A DNA stretch of 64,000 nucleotides, from the NCBI RefSeq assembly GCF_025989125.1, contig NZ_JAPDNR010000001.1:1718301-1782300 (forward strand). Direction: 5' to 3'. A program made the translations under genes and the position numbers. The DNA is from Chitinophaga nivalis. GTDB lineage: Bacteria > Bacteroidota > Bacteroidia > Chitinophagales > Chitinophagaceae. Shown here one piece after another: positions 33,845-43,231 of the stretch (its first letter is position 1; every line of letters starts with the position of its first letter). The notes beneath the pieces were generated by a model. The model did no database searches. It saw nothing but the letters and a program-made list of their open reading frames with translations, and was not told the origin of the DNA.

Positions 33845-36088
33845 ATGGAAACAGTGGTAGTTCAAAAATATAATCTCGACGAAGAGCAGGAAAAAAAAGA
33901 AATAGTCCGGCATTACCGCGCTTTATTGAGGGCATTAAAACCCCGTTTGAAAAAAGGCGACAGGGAACTCGTACGTACTGCTTTTGAAATGGCAGCAGAT
34001 GCACACAAGGAAATGCGCCGTAAATCCGGTGAACCCTATATCCTGCATCCGCTCGCAGTAGCACAGATATGTGTGGAAGAAATAGGGCTGGGCGTACGCT
34101 CCGCCATCTGTGCGTTATTACATGATACTGTGGAAGATACGGAAGTTACCCTGGAAGACGTATCCCGCGAATTCGGTATCGAAATCGCCCACATCGTAGA
34201 TGGTCTCACCAAAATCTCTACGGTCATTGATTCCAGCACCAGCACGGCCCAGGCCGAAAATTTCAAGAAAATATTACTCACCCTGGCCGATGATCCCCGG
34301 GTGATACTGATAAAGCTGGCAGATCGCCTGCACAACATGCGCACATTGGATAGCATGAGTCGCGAGAAACAGCTGAAAATTGCCTCTGAAACAGTCTTTA
34401 TCTATGCGCCACTGGCTCACCGCCTCGGTTTGTACAATATCAAATCCGAGATGGAAGACCTGGCCATGAAATATACGGAGCAGCAAACCTACCGGGAGAT
34501 CGCCAAACGACTGAAAGAAACAAAACGCGAACGTACCCGCTATATCAACGAATTCATCAAGCCGATAAAGGAAGTGCTGCAGGAAGAAGGATTCAACTTC
34601 GAAATCTACGGCAGGCCCAAGTCTATCCACTCAATCCACAATAAGATCAAAACCAAAGGCGTGGCCTTTGAAGAGGTATATGATCTTTTTGCTATACGTA
34701 TTATCCTGGATTCAGCCTTGGATAAAGAAAAGGCAGATTGCTGGAAAGTATATTCTATCATCACCGACTTCTATCACCCCAGCCCGGAAAGAACGCGCGA
34801 CTGGCTCAGTAACCCCAAATCCAACGGATATGAGGCGCTGCACGTAACAGTGATGGGCCCCAACGGTAAATGGGTGGAAGTGCAGATCCGTTCTAAAAGA
34901 ATGAACGATTATGCGGAAAAAGGGGTAGCTGCCCACTGGCGCTATAAAGAAGGTAGTCAGACACCGCAGCAGGAGTCCAAATTCGATCAGTGGTTTACCC
35001 AGATCCGGGAAATCCTGAGCAATCCGGATTCCAATACACTCGATTTCCTGGCCGATTTCAAGAGCAATCTCTTTACAGAAGAAATCTATGTCTACACCCC
35101 GAAAGGTGACCTGAAAATATTACCGGTGAACTCCACGGCCCTGGATTTTGCCTATTCTATCCACAGTGCGGTAGGAAACAAGTGTATCGGGGCTAAAGTG
35201 AACTACAAGCTGGTGCCGCTGAGTCATAAGCTGCGCAGTGGAGATCAGGTGGAAATCATTACTTCCAATAAACAAAAGCCTTCGGAAGACTGGCTCAACT
35301 TCGTACTGACCGCCAAGGCCAAGTCCAAAATCAAGGACGCCCTGAAGGAAGAAAAGCGAAAAGTGGCCATGGATGGGAAAGCTGCGCTGGAGCGTAAGCT
35401 GGATCATATGAAAATCTCTGCCAGTCAGCATAATATCAATGAGCTGGTACAATTCTATAAACAACCTTCTCCGCTGGACCTGTATTACCAGGTAGCGGTT
35501 AAAAATATTGACCTGAAGGAGCTGCGCCAGTTTTCTGTACTGGGCGACAAGCTGGAGCCACCTAAGCCGGTAAAACTGCCGGAACACGTACCGGAAGAGC
35601 ATATCAAACACCAGCTGCCTTCTAAAAAAGATGCAGAACTGATCATTTTCGGGGAAAGTTCGGATAAGATTGCCTATAAACTGGCCAATTGCTGCCGTCC
35701 TATTCCGGGAGATGACGTGTTTGGCTTTATTACCGCCAGTGAGGGGCTTAAAATTCACCGCACCAATTGTCCCAATGCTGCTCAGCTGCTGGCCAATTAT
35801 GGCCATCGGGTTGTAAAAACCAAATGGGTTAAAAACCGCGAAATATCCTTCCTCACCGGTCTCCGCATTATTGGTATGGACGATGTGGGTGTTATCCATA
35901 AAATTACCAATATCATCTCCGGCGAATTAAAAGTAAATATCTCCGCGCTCAGTATTGAGTCTAAAGAGGGCCTTTTTGAGGGGTTGATCAAGGTGTATGT
36001 ACACGACAAGGAGGAGTTGGACGAACTGGTAGAAAGGCTTAAAAAGCTGGATGGCATTCAATCTGTACAACGGTTGGAAGAGTCCTGA
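33845..36088 (+). CDS. Bifunctional (p)ppGpp synthetase/hydrolase, RelA/SpoT family
   Basis: The 747-residue Rel protein makes and degrades (p)ppGpp in the stringent response. Its domains in order are: the HD hydrolase (about 50-200, with the active-site ALLHDTVEDT motif and the metal-binding ADRLHNMRT), the synthetase (about 240-355, EIYGRPKSIHSIHNKI and SNGYEALHV), TGS (VYTPKGDLKILP), a helical/zinc-finger-like region with NCCRPIPGDD, and a C-terminal ACT domain. The hydrolase motif is intact, so both activities are likely. A TAACTTTA box at 33832-33839 is so close to the ATG that any transcript from it would be almost leaderless. Confidence 0.96.
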   Translation: METVVVQKYNLDEEQEKKEIVRHYRALLRALKPRLKKGDRELVRTAFEMAADAHKEMRRKSGEPYILHPLAVAQICVEEIGLGVRSAICALLHDTVEDTEVTLEDVSREFGIEIAHIVDGLTKISTVIDSSTSTAQAENFKKILLTLADDPRVILIKLADRLHNMRTLDSMSREKQLKIASETVFIYAPLAHRLGLYNIKSEMEDLAMKYTEQQTYREIAKRLKETKRERTRYINEFIKPIKEVLQEEGFNFEIYGRPKSIHSIHNKIKTKGVAFEEVYDLFAIRIILDSALDKEKADCWKVYSIITDFYHPSPERTRDWLSNPKSNGYEALHVTVMGPNGKWVEVQIRSKRMNDYAEKGVAAHWRYKEGSQTPQQESKFDQWFTQIREILSNPDSNTLDFLADFKSNLFTEEIYVYTPKGDLKILPVNSTALDFAYSIHSAVGNKCIGAKVNYKLVPLSHKLRSGDQVEIITSNKQKPSEDWLNFVLTAKAKSKIKDALKEEKRKVAMDGKAALERKLDHMKISASQHNINELVQFYKQPSPLDLYYQVAVKNIDLKELRQFSVLGDKLEPPKPVKLPEHVPEEHIKHQLPSKKDAELIIFGESSDKIAYKLANCCRPIPGDDVFGFITASEGLKIHRTNCPNAAQLLANYGHRVVKTKWVKNREISFLTGLRIIGMDDVGVIHKITNIISGELKVNISALSIESKEGLFEGLIKVYVHDKEELDELVERLKKLDGIQSVQRLEES

Positions 36089-36117
36089 CAAAATATACTT
36101 TACAGCTAAGACATTAG

Positions 36118-36186
36118 AAATTACGCATCAGGCGGTAACAGGGAAAATAAACACTTCCTGTATATCTTCTGCAGGATGCGTAATTT
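36118..36186. repeat. 12-bp inverted repeat between rel and purA
   Basis: The arms AAATTACGCATC (36118-36129) and GATGCGTAATTT (36175-36186) are perfect and separated by 45 bases. The right arm runs into the heptamer array at 36179. It may act as a terminator for the rel gene or be a site for a dimeric protein. Confidence 0.6.
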
Positions 36187-36206
36187 TTAATTCTTAATTC
36201 GTAATT
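36179..36206 (+). repeat. Heptamer tandem array upstream of purA
   Basis: Four 7-base units related to CGTAATT (CGTAATT, then TTTAATT, CTTAATT and CGTAATT) follow each other without gaps. The last unit overlaps the -33 TTTG of the purA promoter. Confidence 0.65.
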
Positions 36207-36235
36207 TGATTTTGTTGTATTTCCACTTAATTTTG
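36205..36235 (+). promoter_or_regulatory. Bacteroidota-type promoter of purA
   Basis: TTTG (36205-36208), a 19-base spacer and TAATTTTG (36228-36235) give a full consensus match. It predicts a start near 36242 and a leader of about 40 bases. Confidence 0.75.
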
Positions 36236-36280
36236 CGACTTCTTTTAAAGCAACAACCTCCGATAATTAATTAAATCATT

Positions 36281-37552
36281 ATGGTAGACGTTTTGTTAGG
36301 CCTGCAATGGGGCGACGAAGGTAAAGGTAAAATTGTGGACTATTTTGCCGGCAGGTACGACGTGATTGCCCGTTTCCAGGGTGGACCAAACGCGGGTCAT
36401 ACTTTGTATGTAAATGGTCAGAAAGTAGTGCTGCGTACCATTCCCTCCGGTGTGTTTCATGAAAAAACCATCAACCTCATTGGTAACGGAGTGGTGTTGG
36501 ACCCGGTAGCCTTTAAAAAGGAGAGCGAAGATATCGCTGCGCTGGGAGTGGATCTGACAAAAAATCTTTTTATAGCAGAAAAAACGCATATCATTGTTCC
36601 TACCCACCGGGCGCTCGATAAGGCTTCCGAAATGGCCAAAGGAAATGATAAAATCGGCTCTACCCTGAAAGGTATCGGCCCTGCCTATATGGATAAAACC
36701 GGAAGAAATGGCTTACGTGTGGGTGATGTTTTATCTCCTGATTTTAAAAATCTGTATGAGAAACTGAAGCAGAAACACCTGCAATTGTTATCTCATTTTG
36801 ATCTGAGTGAATTCACTGAAGATATTAATAACTGGGAAAAAGAATTCTTTGAAGCGATTCCTTTCCTGCAGCAAATGAATGTGGTAAGTGGTGAATACTT
36901 CCTCAACGAGCAACTGAAAGCTGGCAAGAAAGTACTGGCAGAAGGAGCGCAGGGAAGTATGCTGGATGTTGACTTCGGTACCTATCCGTTTGTAACGTCT
37001 TCCAATACCATTTCTGCCGGTGTTTGTACCGGACTGGGTATTGCACCGCAGTGGATCAAGGAAGTGATTGGTGTAACCAAAGCTTACTGTACCCGTGTTG
37101 GTGGCGGTCCTTTCCCTACTGAACTGCACGATGCAACCGGCGAACAACTGCGGGTGGCAGGTCATGAATTTGGCGCTGTTACCGGCCGTCCACGCCGCTG
37201 CGGCTGGATCGACCTGGTAGCCCTCAACTACACCTGTATGCTGAGTGGTGTTACCCAATTGGTTATGACCAAAAGCGATGTACTGGATGAATTTGATGAA
37301 GTACTGGCCTGTACTGCCTACGAAATTGAAGGCAAGCAAACCAAACAGTTACCTTTCCAGATCAACGGTATGGACATTAAGCCTGTGTGGGAAACTTTCA
37401 AAGGCTGGTCTGAAAAAACAGCTACCTGCAAGCAATTCAATGAGTTACCAGAAGAGATGAAAGTATTCGTAGCTGCAGTAGATAAATATTTGGGCGTTCC
37501 CGTGAAATACGTTTCCAACGGACCCGGACGTGATCAGATCCTCGAAAAGTAG
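36281..37552 (+). CDS. purA: Adenylosuccinate synthetase
   Basis: The enzyme converts IMP, aspartate and GTP to adenylosuccinate, the first step from IMP to AMP (423 residues). The GTP-binding loop GLQWGDEGKGKIVD, the PSGV motif, the GSTLKGIGPAY segment and the C-terminal KYVSNGPGRDQI region are all present. It has its own consensus promoter. The neighbouring Rel protein produces (p)ppGpp, which is known to inhibit PurA in other bacteria, so the proximity is functionally sensible. Confidence 0.97.
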   Translation: MVDVLLGLQWGDEGKGKIVDYFAGRYDVIARFQGGPNAGHTLYVNGQKVVLRTIPSGVFHEKTINLIGNGVVLDPVAFKKESEDIAALGVDLTKNLFIAEKTHIIVPTHRALDKASEMAKGNDKIGSTLKGIGPAYMDKTGRNGLRVGDVLSPDFKNLYEKLKQKHLQLLSHFDLSEFTEDINNWEKEFFEAIPFLQQMNVVSGEYFLNEQLKAGKKVLAEGAQGSMLDVDFGTYPFVTSSNTISAGVCTGLGIAPQWIKEVIGVTKAYCTRVGGGPFPTELHDATGEQLRVAGHEFGAVTGRPRRCGWIDLVALNYTCMLSGVTQLVMTKSDVLDEFDEVLACTAYEIEGKQTKQLPFQINGMDIKPVWETFKGWSEKTATCKQFNELPEEMKVFVAAVDKYLGVPVKYVSNGPGRDQILEK

Positions 37553-37646
37553 TCTCAAAAAAGTAAGGAAAAAAAACGGCAAAAAAAATTTGGCGAATAA
37601 AAAAAACTATTAAAACTTTACGGCAAAGAAATTAAGTGAACCTATT

Positions 37647-38096
37647 ATGAAATCAAAATCTGATAAAGAGAAAGAGACCAAAAAAACTACTTCTCCTAAG
37701 ACTGCAAAAGGCACTTCTAAAGCTGCAGCCAAGCCTAAGAAAGAGGTGGATGAAGATGATGAGGAGTTGGATGAAGAGGAAGAAACTACTTCTAAATCTA
37801 CTTCCAAAAAATCAGATAAGTCACCCTCAAAATCCAAACGCAGCAGTGATGACGATGATGATGATGATGACGAAGATGACGATAGTGATGATGCAGATGC
37901 CTGGGAGAAAGGTGAAGATGATGATTACGACCCTGATTTTGAAGAATTTGATATGCCCAAATCAAAAGGTAAACGCGGCCGCCCTAGTACCGGTAGCAAA
38001 AAAGCCGATGATGATGATGATCTGGGCCTGGATGATGAATTCAAAGACATGGATCTGTTCAATGATCGTTTTGATGATGAAGATGATGATTTTTAA
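37647..38096 (+). CDS. Very acidic disordered protein with an AT-hook-like motif
   Basis: The 149-residue product is almost entirely charged: a Lys/Ser/Thr-rich N-terminal part (about 1-35), Glu/Asp runs (about 36-50 and 70-100), a basic island with KGKRGRPSTG (GRP core like an AT-hook, about 112-121), and an Asp-rich C-terminal tail ending FDDEDDDF. No globular domain or membrane segment is visible. ATG 37647 is supported by the start of the composition pattern. It might bind DNA or basic proteins, but I infer this from composition only. Confidence 0.7.
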   Translation: MKSKSDKEKETKKTTSPKTAKGTSKAAAKPKKEVDEDDEELDEEEETTSKSTSKKSDKSPSKSKRSSDDDDDDDDEDDDSDDADAWEKGEDDDYDPDFEEFDMPKSKGKRGRPSTGSKKADDDDDLGLDDEFKDMDLFNDRFDDEDDDF

Positions 38097-38158
38097 GCAT
38101 TAAAAACGATTATTATCAGGATATTTCACACTTTTCCGGTTGATGATCAGAAGATATT

Positions 38159-38207
38159 TAAACAACAAATGTTGAATTGGGGAAACCAGTTCAACATTTG
38201 TTGTTTA
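38159..38207 (+). promoter_or_regulatory. 18-bp perfect inverted repeat across the pabB start codon
   Basis: Arms 38159-38176 and 38190-38207 are perfectly complementary over 18 bases, with a 13-base loop (TTGGGGAAACCAG). The pabB ATG (38169-38171) lies in the left arm, so a folded mRNA would hide the start. There is no T run after the structure, so it does not look like a plain terminator for the upstream gene. Confidence 0.75.
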
Positions 38208-39416
38208 TTGGATAACAATAACTATACCTCTCCCTATCATCAACACGAAGCTTTACTGGCAGCAGATGCATTACAAACCCTCGAAGTAAGTGCCGGCAAC
38301 GCCTTTGCAACTTTACAGGACTTTTGCAATACCCATCGCGATTGGCTTTTCGGTCACCTGGCTTACGATTTGAAAAATGAAACTGTACCGGGATTGCAGT
38401 CTGATAACCCTGATGGTATCGGCTTCCCTGATATGTACTTCTTCCGGCCCCGCGTGGTCATGCAGTTGGCCGGTCAGGCCGTACATATCGGAGGCATCGG
38501 CTTTAGCAGACATGATGCACTGGCTGTGTACAACGAATGTTTACGTATGCCCGTTCACGTGATACCTGCCGCAGCCCCGGTCACTGCATCTATGCTGCAG
38601 GCTCACCTGGATCACAACAGTTATATCAGTGCTGTTGAAAACCTCCGGCAGCATATTGTTCGTGGCGACTGCTATGAAGTTAATTTTTGCAGGGAAAATT
38701 TCCTGGAAGAGGTAAACGTATATCCACCAGCGTTATTTACCCGGCTGAATACCTTGTCGCCGGCCCCTTTTGCAGCCTACTACCGGCTGCAGGACAAATA
38801 CCTGGTTTGTTCCAGTCCGGAACGTTTTATACAGAAAACAGGCAACACCGTTATTTCCCAACCTATTAAAGGTACCAGCAAGAAAGATCCGGACCCGGCA
38901 ACAGACCTGGCACTCCAGCAGGCACTGTATCACAGCACCAAGGAACGGGCGGAAAATATCATGGTGGTAGACCTGGTGAGAAACGATCTGTCACACACTG
39001 CATTGCAGGGAAGTGTACAGGTAAAGGAGTTATGCGGTATCTATTCTTTTGAACATGTACATCACATGATTTCCACGATTACCGCTTCACTGGCTCCCGG
39101 TGCGCCGCTTACCGATGTGATTCGTACGGCATTCCCGATGGGCTCTATGACAGGTGCCCCCAAAATCAGGGTGATGGAGTTAATTGAACAATATGAGCAA
39201 AGCCGCCGTGGATTGTACTCCGGCGCGGTAGGCTATATTACACCGGAAGGTGATTTTGATTTTAATGTAGTGATCCGCAGCGTATTGTATAATGCCGCCA
39301 ACCGGTATTTGTCTTTTCAGACCGGATCGGCCATCACTTTTTACAGTGATCCGGAAAAAGAATGGGAAGAATGTTTACTCAAAGCTGCCGCCATGAGAGC
39401 TGCGGTTATGAGCTGA
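38169..39416 (+). CDS. pabB: Aminodeoxychorismate synthase component I
   Basis: The 415-residue chorismate-using enzyme contributes to p-aminobenzoate and folate synthesis. The motif PIKGTSKK contains the Lys that distinguishes PabB from anthranilate synthase TrpE (IAGT). Other family motifs are ENIMVVDLVRNDLSHTA, MGSMTGAPKIRVMELIEQYE and RGLYSGAVGYI. The first 20 or so residues overlap the inverted repeat. No glutamine amidotransferase (pabA) gene is adjacent. The 3' end overlaps the convergent epimerase gene by 11 bases. Confidence 0.93.
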   Translation: MLNWGNQFNICCLLDNNNYTSPYHQHEALLAADALQTLEVSAGNAFATLQDFCNTHRDWLFGHLAYDLKNETVPGLQSDNPDGIGFPDMYFFRPRVVMQLAGQAVHIGGIGFSRHDALAVYNECLRMPVHVIPAAAPVTASMLQAHLDHNSYISAVENLRQHIVRGDCYEVNFCRENFLEEVNVYPPALFTRLNTLSPAPFAAYYRLQDKYLVCSSPERFIQKTGNTVISQPIKGTSKKDPDPATDLALQQALYHSTKERAENIMVVDLVRNDLSHTALQGSVQVKELCGIYSFEHVHHMISTITASLAPGAPLTDVIRTAFPMGSMTGAPKIRVMELIEQYEQSRRGLYSGAVGYITPEGDFDFNVVIRSVLYNAANRYLSFQTGSAITFYSDPEKEWEECLLKAAAMRAAVMS

Positions 39417-40320
39417 ATAACTGCTCCATCGCCTCGCCGATAGTCGGGTAGGAAAACAGAAAACCGGTACGTTGTATCTTAGCAGAAGATACATTGACAC
39501 TTTTAAGCACTTCCACACTCATCTCCCCAAATATCAGTTTCAGGGCGAAAGCCGGTACATACGTGGTCATGAAGCTATGCCCCTTTGCCACCCGTGCCAT
39601 GGTTAAAATCAGTTCCCGGTTGGTCACCGGTTGCGGCGCTACAGCATTGTAAACCCCTTCCAGCTTATCATTGACAATCGCATTAAAAAACAGTCTTACC
39701 AGATCCTGGATGTGGATCCAGCTGATGTATTGATCGCCGGAACCCAGAATGGAGGCAAATCCAAACCGGAGTGGTTTGTAAAACTCTTTCAGGGCGCCGC
39801 CGTCCCGGCTCAGCACCATACCCAGCCGGAAGATCACCAGCTTTTTATCAAGCGTAGCTACCTGTCCGATGCTTTTTTCCCAGGCCACAGTGGTAGTCCC
39901 CAGATAATCCGTCGCCGGCGCATCTGTTTCCGTAAACGGATGTTGTTTATTGCTGCCATAGTAACCCGTGGCAGAAGCGCTGATGACCTTTTTTACTTTA
40001 TTCGGGTATTGCTGCAGCGACCGGAAAAGCAACTCACTGCTTTGGGTACGGCTATCCCGGATCTCTTGTTTACGGGCGTTGCTCCAGCGTTTACCGGCCA
40101 CATTGGCGCCTGCCAGGTGTACAATATAATCCGCTTCCTGAAGGGCGGCCACGTCGATAGTTTGTTTATTTACATCCCAATGGGCGTAAGTTACAGCGGG
40201 GTTATTGTTTTGTTCCGGCTGGCGGGTAAGTATAATTACTTTGAAGCCCCGCTCCAGCAGCAGGCGGGTTAATGCCGTTCCTACCAGTCCCGTTCCACCG
40301 GTTATAATAACGGATTCCAT
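39406..40320 (-). CDS. TIGR01777-type NAD-dependent epimerase
   Basis: The 304-residue atypical short-chain dehydrogenase has the N-terminal TGGTGLVGTALTRLLLERG Rossmann motif, a VHLAGANVAGKRW segment, the SASATGYYG motif and the C-terminal region seen in YfcH/SDR39U1 proteins. The substrate is unknown. It is convergent with pabB, with an 11-base overlap. Confidence 0.92.
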   Translation of the reverse strand: MESVIITGGTGLVGTALTRLLLERGFKVIILTRQPEQNNNPAVTYAHWDVNKQTIDVAALQEADYIVHLAGANVAGKRWSNARKQEIRDSRTQSSELLFRSLQQYPNKVKKVISASATGYYGSNKQHPFTETDAPATDYLGTTTVAWEKSIGQVATLDKKLVIFRLGMVLSRDGGALKEFYKPLRFGFASILGSGDQYISWIHIQDLVRLFFNAIVNDKLEGVYNAVAPQPVTNRELILTMARVAKGHSFMTTYVPAFALKLIFGEMSVEVLKSVNVSSAKIQRTGFLFSYPTIGEAMEQLFSS

Positions 40321-40518
40321 TCAGTATTAACTGCTTTTAAAAATAATTTATTAAAAATACACAATAAATCGTGCCTTTTGGTATTTTAAGTAACAGCAAT
40401 ATACGGTTACAGGAAATTGCTGCTATTATTTATTTTCTGATTTTTAATGTAAGTTTGAAACCGGGGTGTTTTATCTTCACCTCAGCTTTGTCGATAATAT
40501 CTGAAACTCTACTACCGC

Positions 40519-42048
40519 ATGCATACGCTACATCGCCTCCACCTGTTATTGTTGCTGCTATTTACCGGTACCGCTGCAATGGCTCAGAAAATTTCCTACT
40601 CCGTACCGGAGAAAGATGATTATAAAAGTACTGAATTTGAGATCATCGGAAAGGTAGCCGGCAACATCCTGGTTTATAAAACAGATCGCGGCGATTATTT
40701 CGTTTCTGTATATGATAACGCCATGCAACTGAAGGATCGTATAAAACTGGACTTTTTACCTAAAAAAGTGATCAGCATGGACTTTGTGGCATATCCCAAC
40801 AAAGTGCTGATGTTCTACCAGTTCCAGCGTAAAGATGCCGTTTACAGTTTCTGCGCCACGATGACACCAGATGCTAAATTCAATGATGCACCTGTGATGA
40901 TCGACTCCACCCGGATCGGTTTTTATTCCAAAGAGAATAAAGTGTATTCTGTAGAAATCTCAGAAGACAAGAACCGTATCATGGTGTATAAGATCAATCA
41001 GGATAAGGAAGATAACAATGTGTTCTACACTTTCCTGTATGACAGCGCAGTTGCCCTGGTGAATAACAGCCGTTTATCCTTGCCCATGCAGGGAAAGAAA
41101 CAGTTCCTCAGCAACTTTAATCTCACCAATGAGGGCGACTTTATCTTCAATAAACTGGAACGTACCTCCAACCGGGATTACGTTATCAGCGGCAGCATGG
41201 TCCGGAAACGTTCGCTGGTAGACAGCTTTGAGACAACCCGCATGGAATTCAAAGCGCAGCTGCTGGATGAAGTGAAGATGAAACTGGACAACAGCCGGCA
41301 TACTGCCTTGGTCACTGCTTTCTATTATAAGCAGAAAAGAGGCAATGTAGAAGGCATGTACCTTTATAAATATGATTATGCATCGGATAAACCATTGTAT
41401 GAAAAAACCGTGATTTTCAGCAATGAGCTGAAAATGAATGCCCGCGGTGAATCCAATACCAACAGTGCTTTTAACGATTACTTCATCCGCAAGGTGATTA
41501 ATACCAGTAATGGTGGTTTCCTGCTGGCTGCAGAATCGTTTTATACCTCTTCCCGCTATCAGCCCTGGAACCGCTGGAACTATATGTATGGCGGCCCTTA
41601 TGGATACGGTGGGATGTATTCCCCTTATTATTATTCTCCTTATTCTTCCATGTATTATAATCCCTGGAACTGGAACAACAGTCAGGGGGTACGATATCAT
41701 TATGACAATGTAGCTGTATTATCTTTTGATGAAGAAGGTAATATGCAGTGGAGCAACTTTATCCGCAAAAGCCAGTACGACGACAATGCAGACCTGTATC
41801 TGTCTTACCTGATGGTAAACGTGGGCAGTGAGCTGCGTTTCCTTTACAACGAACTGGACAGAAGAAATTATATGCTCACGGATGTAAGCCTGGCGCCCGG
41901 CGGTAAAATCAACCGGATGCCTACGCTGCGCAACCTGGACAAGGGATTTACCTGGATGCCCCGTTACGGAAAACAAATCAGTGGCCGCACGGTACTGATA
42001 CCATGTGTATACAGGAACTATATTTGCTTTGCTAAAATTGACTTTTAA
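40519..42048 (+). CDS. Secreted protein with a Tyr/Pro-rich insertion
   Basis: The 509-residue protein has a signal peptide (LLLLLLFTGTAAMA) and no recognised catalytic domain. Repeated strands of the form VYxxDxx suggest beta-propeller-like structure. A low-complexity stretch around residues 352-390 is rich in Tyr, Gly and Pro (YMYGGPYGYGGMYSPYYY). The C-terminus is CVYRNYICFAKIDF. It is probably periplasmic or outer-membrane associated. I do not recognise the family. Confidence 0.75.
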   Translation: MHTLHRLHLLLLLLFTGTAAMAQKISYSVPEKDDYKSTEFEIIGKVAGNILVYKTDRGDYFVSVYDNAMQLKDRIKLDFLPKKVISMDFVAYPNKVLMFYQFQRKDAVYSFCATMTPDAKFNDAPVMIDSTRIGFYSKENKVYSVEISEDKNRIMVYKINQDKEDNNVFYTFLYDSAVALVNNSRLSLPMQGKKQFLSNFNLTNEGDFIFNKLERTSNRDYVISGSMVRKRSLVDSFETTRMEFKAQLLDEVKMKLDNSRHTALVTAFYYKQKRGNVEGMYLYKYDYASDKPLYEKTVIFSNELKMNARGESNTNSAFNDYFIRKVINTSNGGFLLAAESFYTSSRYQPWNRWNYMYGGPYGYGGMYSPYYYSPYSSMYYNPWNWNNSQGVRYHYDNVAVLSFDEEGNMQWSNFIRKSQYDDNADLYLSYLMVNVGSELRFLYNELDRRNYMLTDVSLAPGGKINRMPTLRNLDKGFTWMPRYGKQISGRTVLIPCVYRNYICFAKIDF

Positions 42049-42063
42049 TCACACCTTTGCATA

Positions 42064-43041
42064 GTGATAAAATTTTTCCGCTCAGGCAATCCGTTAACGG
42101 TATTGCTGCTTCTGATCTATACGCTGCTGATTAAGTGCTATTATCTGATCCATCCGGTTACCTTTATAGCGGATGGGTCAGAAGGGCTTTTGTACGACCT
42201 GCTGGTAAAGTGGATAAAGTCCTTTACCGGAGATAGCCCCCTGTTTTTCACGGCCCTGGCGGTATTGCTGCTGTTGCTGCAATCGTTGCTGTTCACAAAA
42301 ATTATTAACCACCACAGATTATTTGCCCGGTCTACCTATCTGCCGGCCATGTGTTACCTGCTGTTTACTTCCATGTTACAGAGCTGGAACACCTTTTCGC
42401 CTGCACTGCTGGTAAACATGATTATGCTGTGGGTGTTCTCCAGTATAACGGAATTGTATACACGTACTTCGGCCCGTGATGTGGTATTTAATATTGGTTT
42501 TGCATTGGGTGTTTGCGGGTTGATTTATTTCCCGGCTATCATCTTTTGTTTACTGTTGCTGGTTAGTATGTTGATTATGCGGGCTTTCCGGCTGGCAGAA
42601 TGGATCATTGCCCTGCTGGGGCTGGTGTGTCCGCTATACCTGATGGGAACTTATCTGTTTCTGACAGGACAGATGACCGCTTTGCGCAGGATTCCTAATA
42701 TCGGATTCTCCTTGCCGCTGATTACCGATTATAAGGTATGGGGCGCCATGGTAGCCTGTATCCTGTTTTTTATACTGGGCTGGTTGTTATTACAACGCCC
42801 GCTGAAGAAAATGCTGATACAGGGCCGTAAGATATGGGCGGCATTGATTGTATATGTACTGGTAGCCATGCTGGTACCGTTTTTTAACGTACATTTTTCC
42901 GCTGCTTACTGGGTATTGGCTGTATTGCCGGTAGCGATGTTTGCCGGGAACGTATTTTGGTCTGTCACCAATGAAACATTTGCCAATATTATCCACTTTA
43001 TTACCCTGGCATATGTGATTGTTATGCAATATTTCAGCTAA
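42064..43041 (+). CDS. DUF6427-like multi-pass membrane protein
   Basis: The 325-residue inner-membrane protein has about nine hydrophobic segments and an N-terminal MIKFFRSGNPLTVLLLLIY typical of a Bacteroidota family (DUF6427, from memory). The start codon is GTG, 16 bases after the preceding stop. A near-consensus -7 box, CACCTTTG, lies just before it. The function is unknown. Confidence 0.8.
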   Translation: MIKFFRSGNPLTVLLLLIYTLLIKCYYLIHPVTFIADGSEGLLYDLLVKWIKSFTGDSPLFFTALAVLLLLLQSLLFTKIINHHRLFARSTYLPAMCYLLFTSMLQSWNTFSPALLVNMIMLWVFSSITELYTRTSARDVVFNIGFALGVCGLIYFPAIIFCLLLLVSMLIMRAFRLAEWIIALLGLVCPLYLMGTYLFLTGQMTALRRIPNIGFSLPLITDYKVWGAMVACILFFILGWLLLQRPLKKMLIQGRKIWAALIVYVLVAMLVPFFNVHFSAAYWVLAVLPVAMFAGNVFWSVTNETFANIIHFITLAYVIVMQYFS

Positions 43042-43119
43042 ACTGCCATTTTAAGAGATTGATTTTCAGTAATTTGTTAAATCAGGATGAGCGGCAATGG
43101 AAAATTGCGAACGGCGAAG

Positions 43120-43146
43120 TAATTTTGTCCTTTCCTGTTAGTTTTG
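43120..43146 (+). promoter_or_regulatory. Two candidate -7 elements upstream of purQ
   Basis: TAATTTTG (43120-43127) and TAGTTTTG (43139-43146) both match TAnnTTTG and lie about 85-105 bases before the purQ ATG. Neither has a TTG at the standard distance, so only one may be used. Confidence 0.4.
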
Positions 43147-43231
43147 TTATCAGTGAATAATGAGGTATAAAACACAGGAAAAAACGGATTTTTTAAGTCA
43201 TTATTTACACATAAACACAAAACATTTTCAG

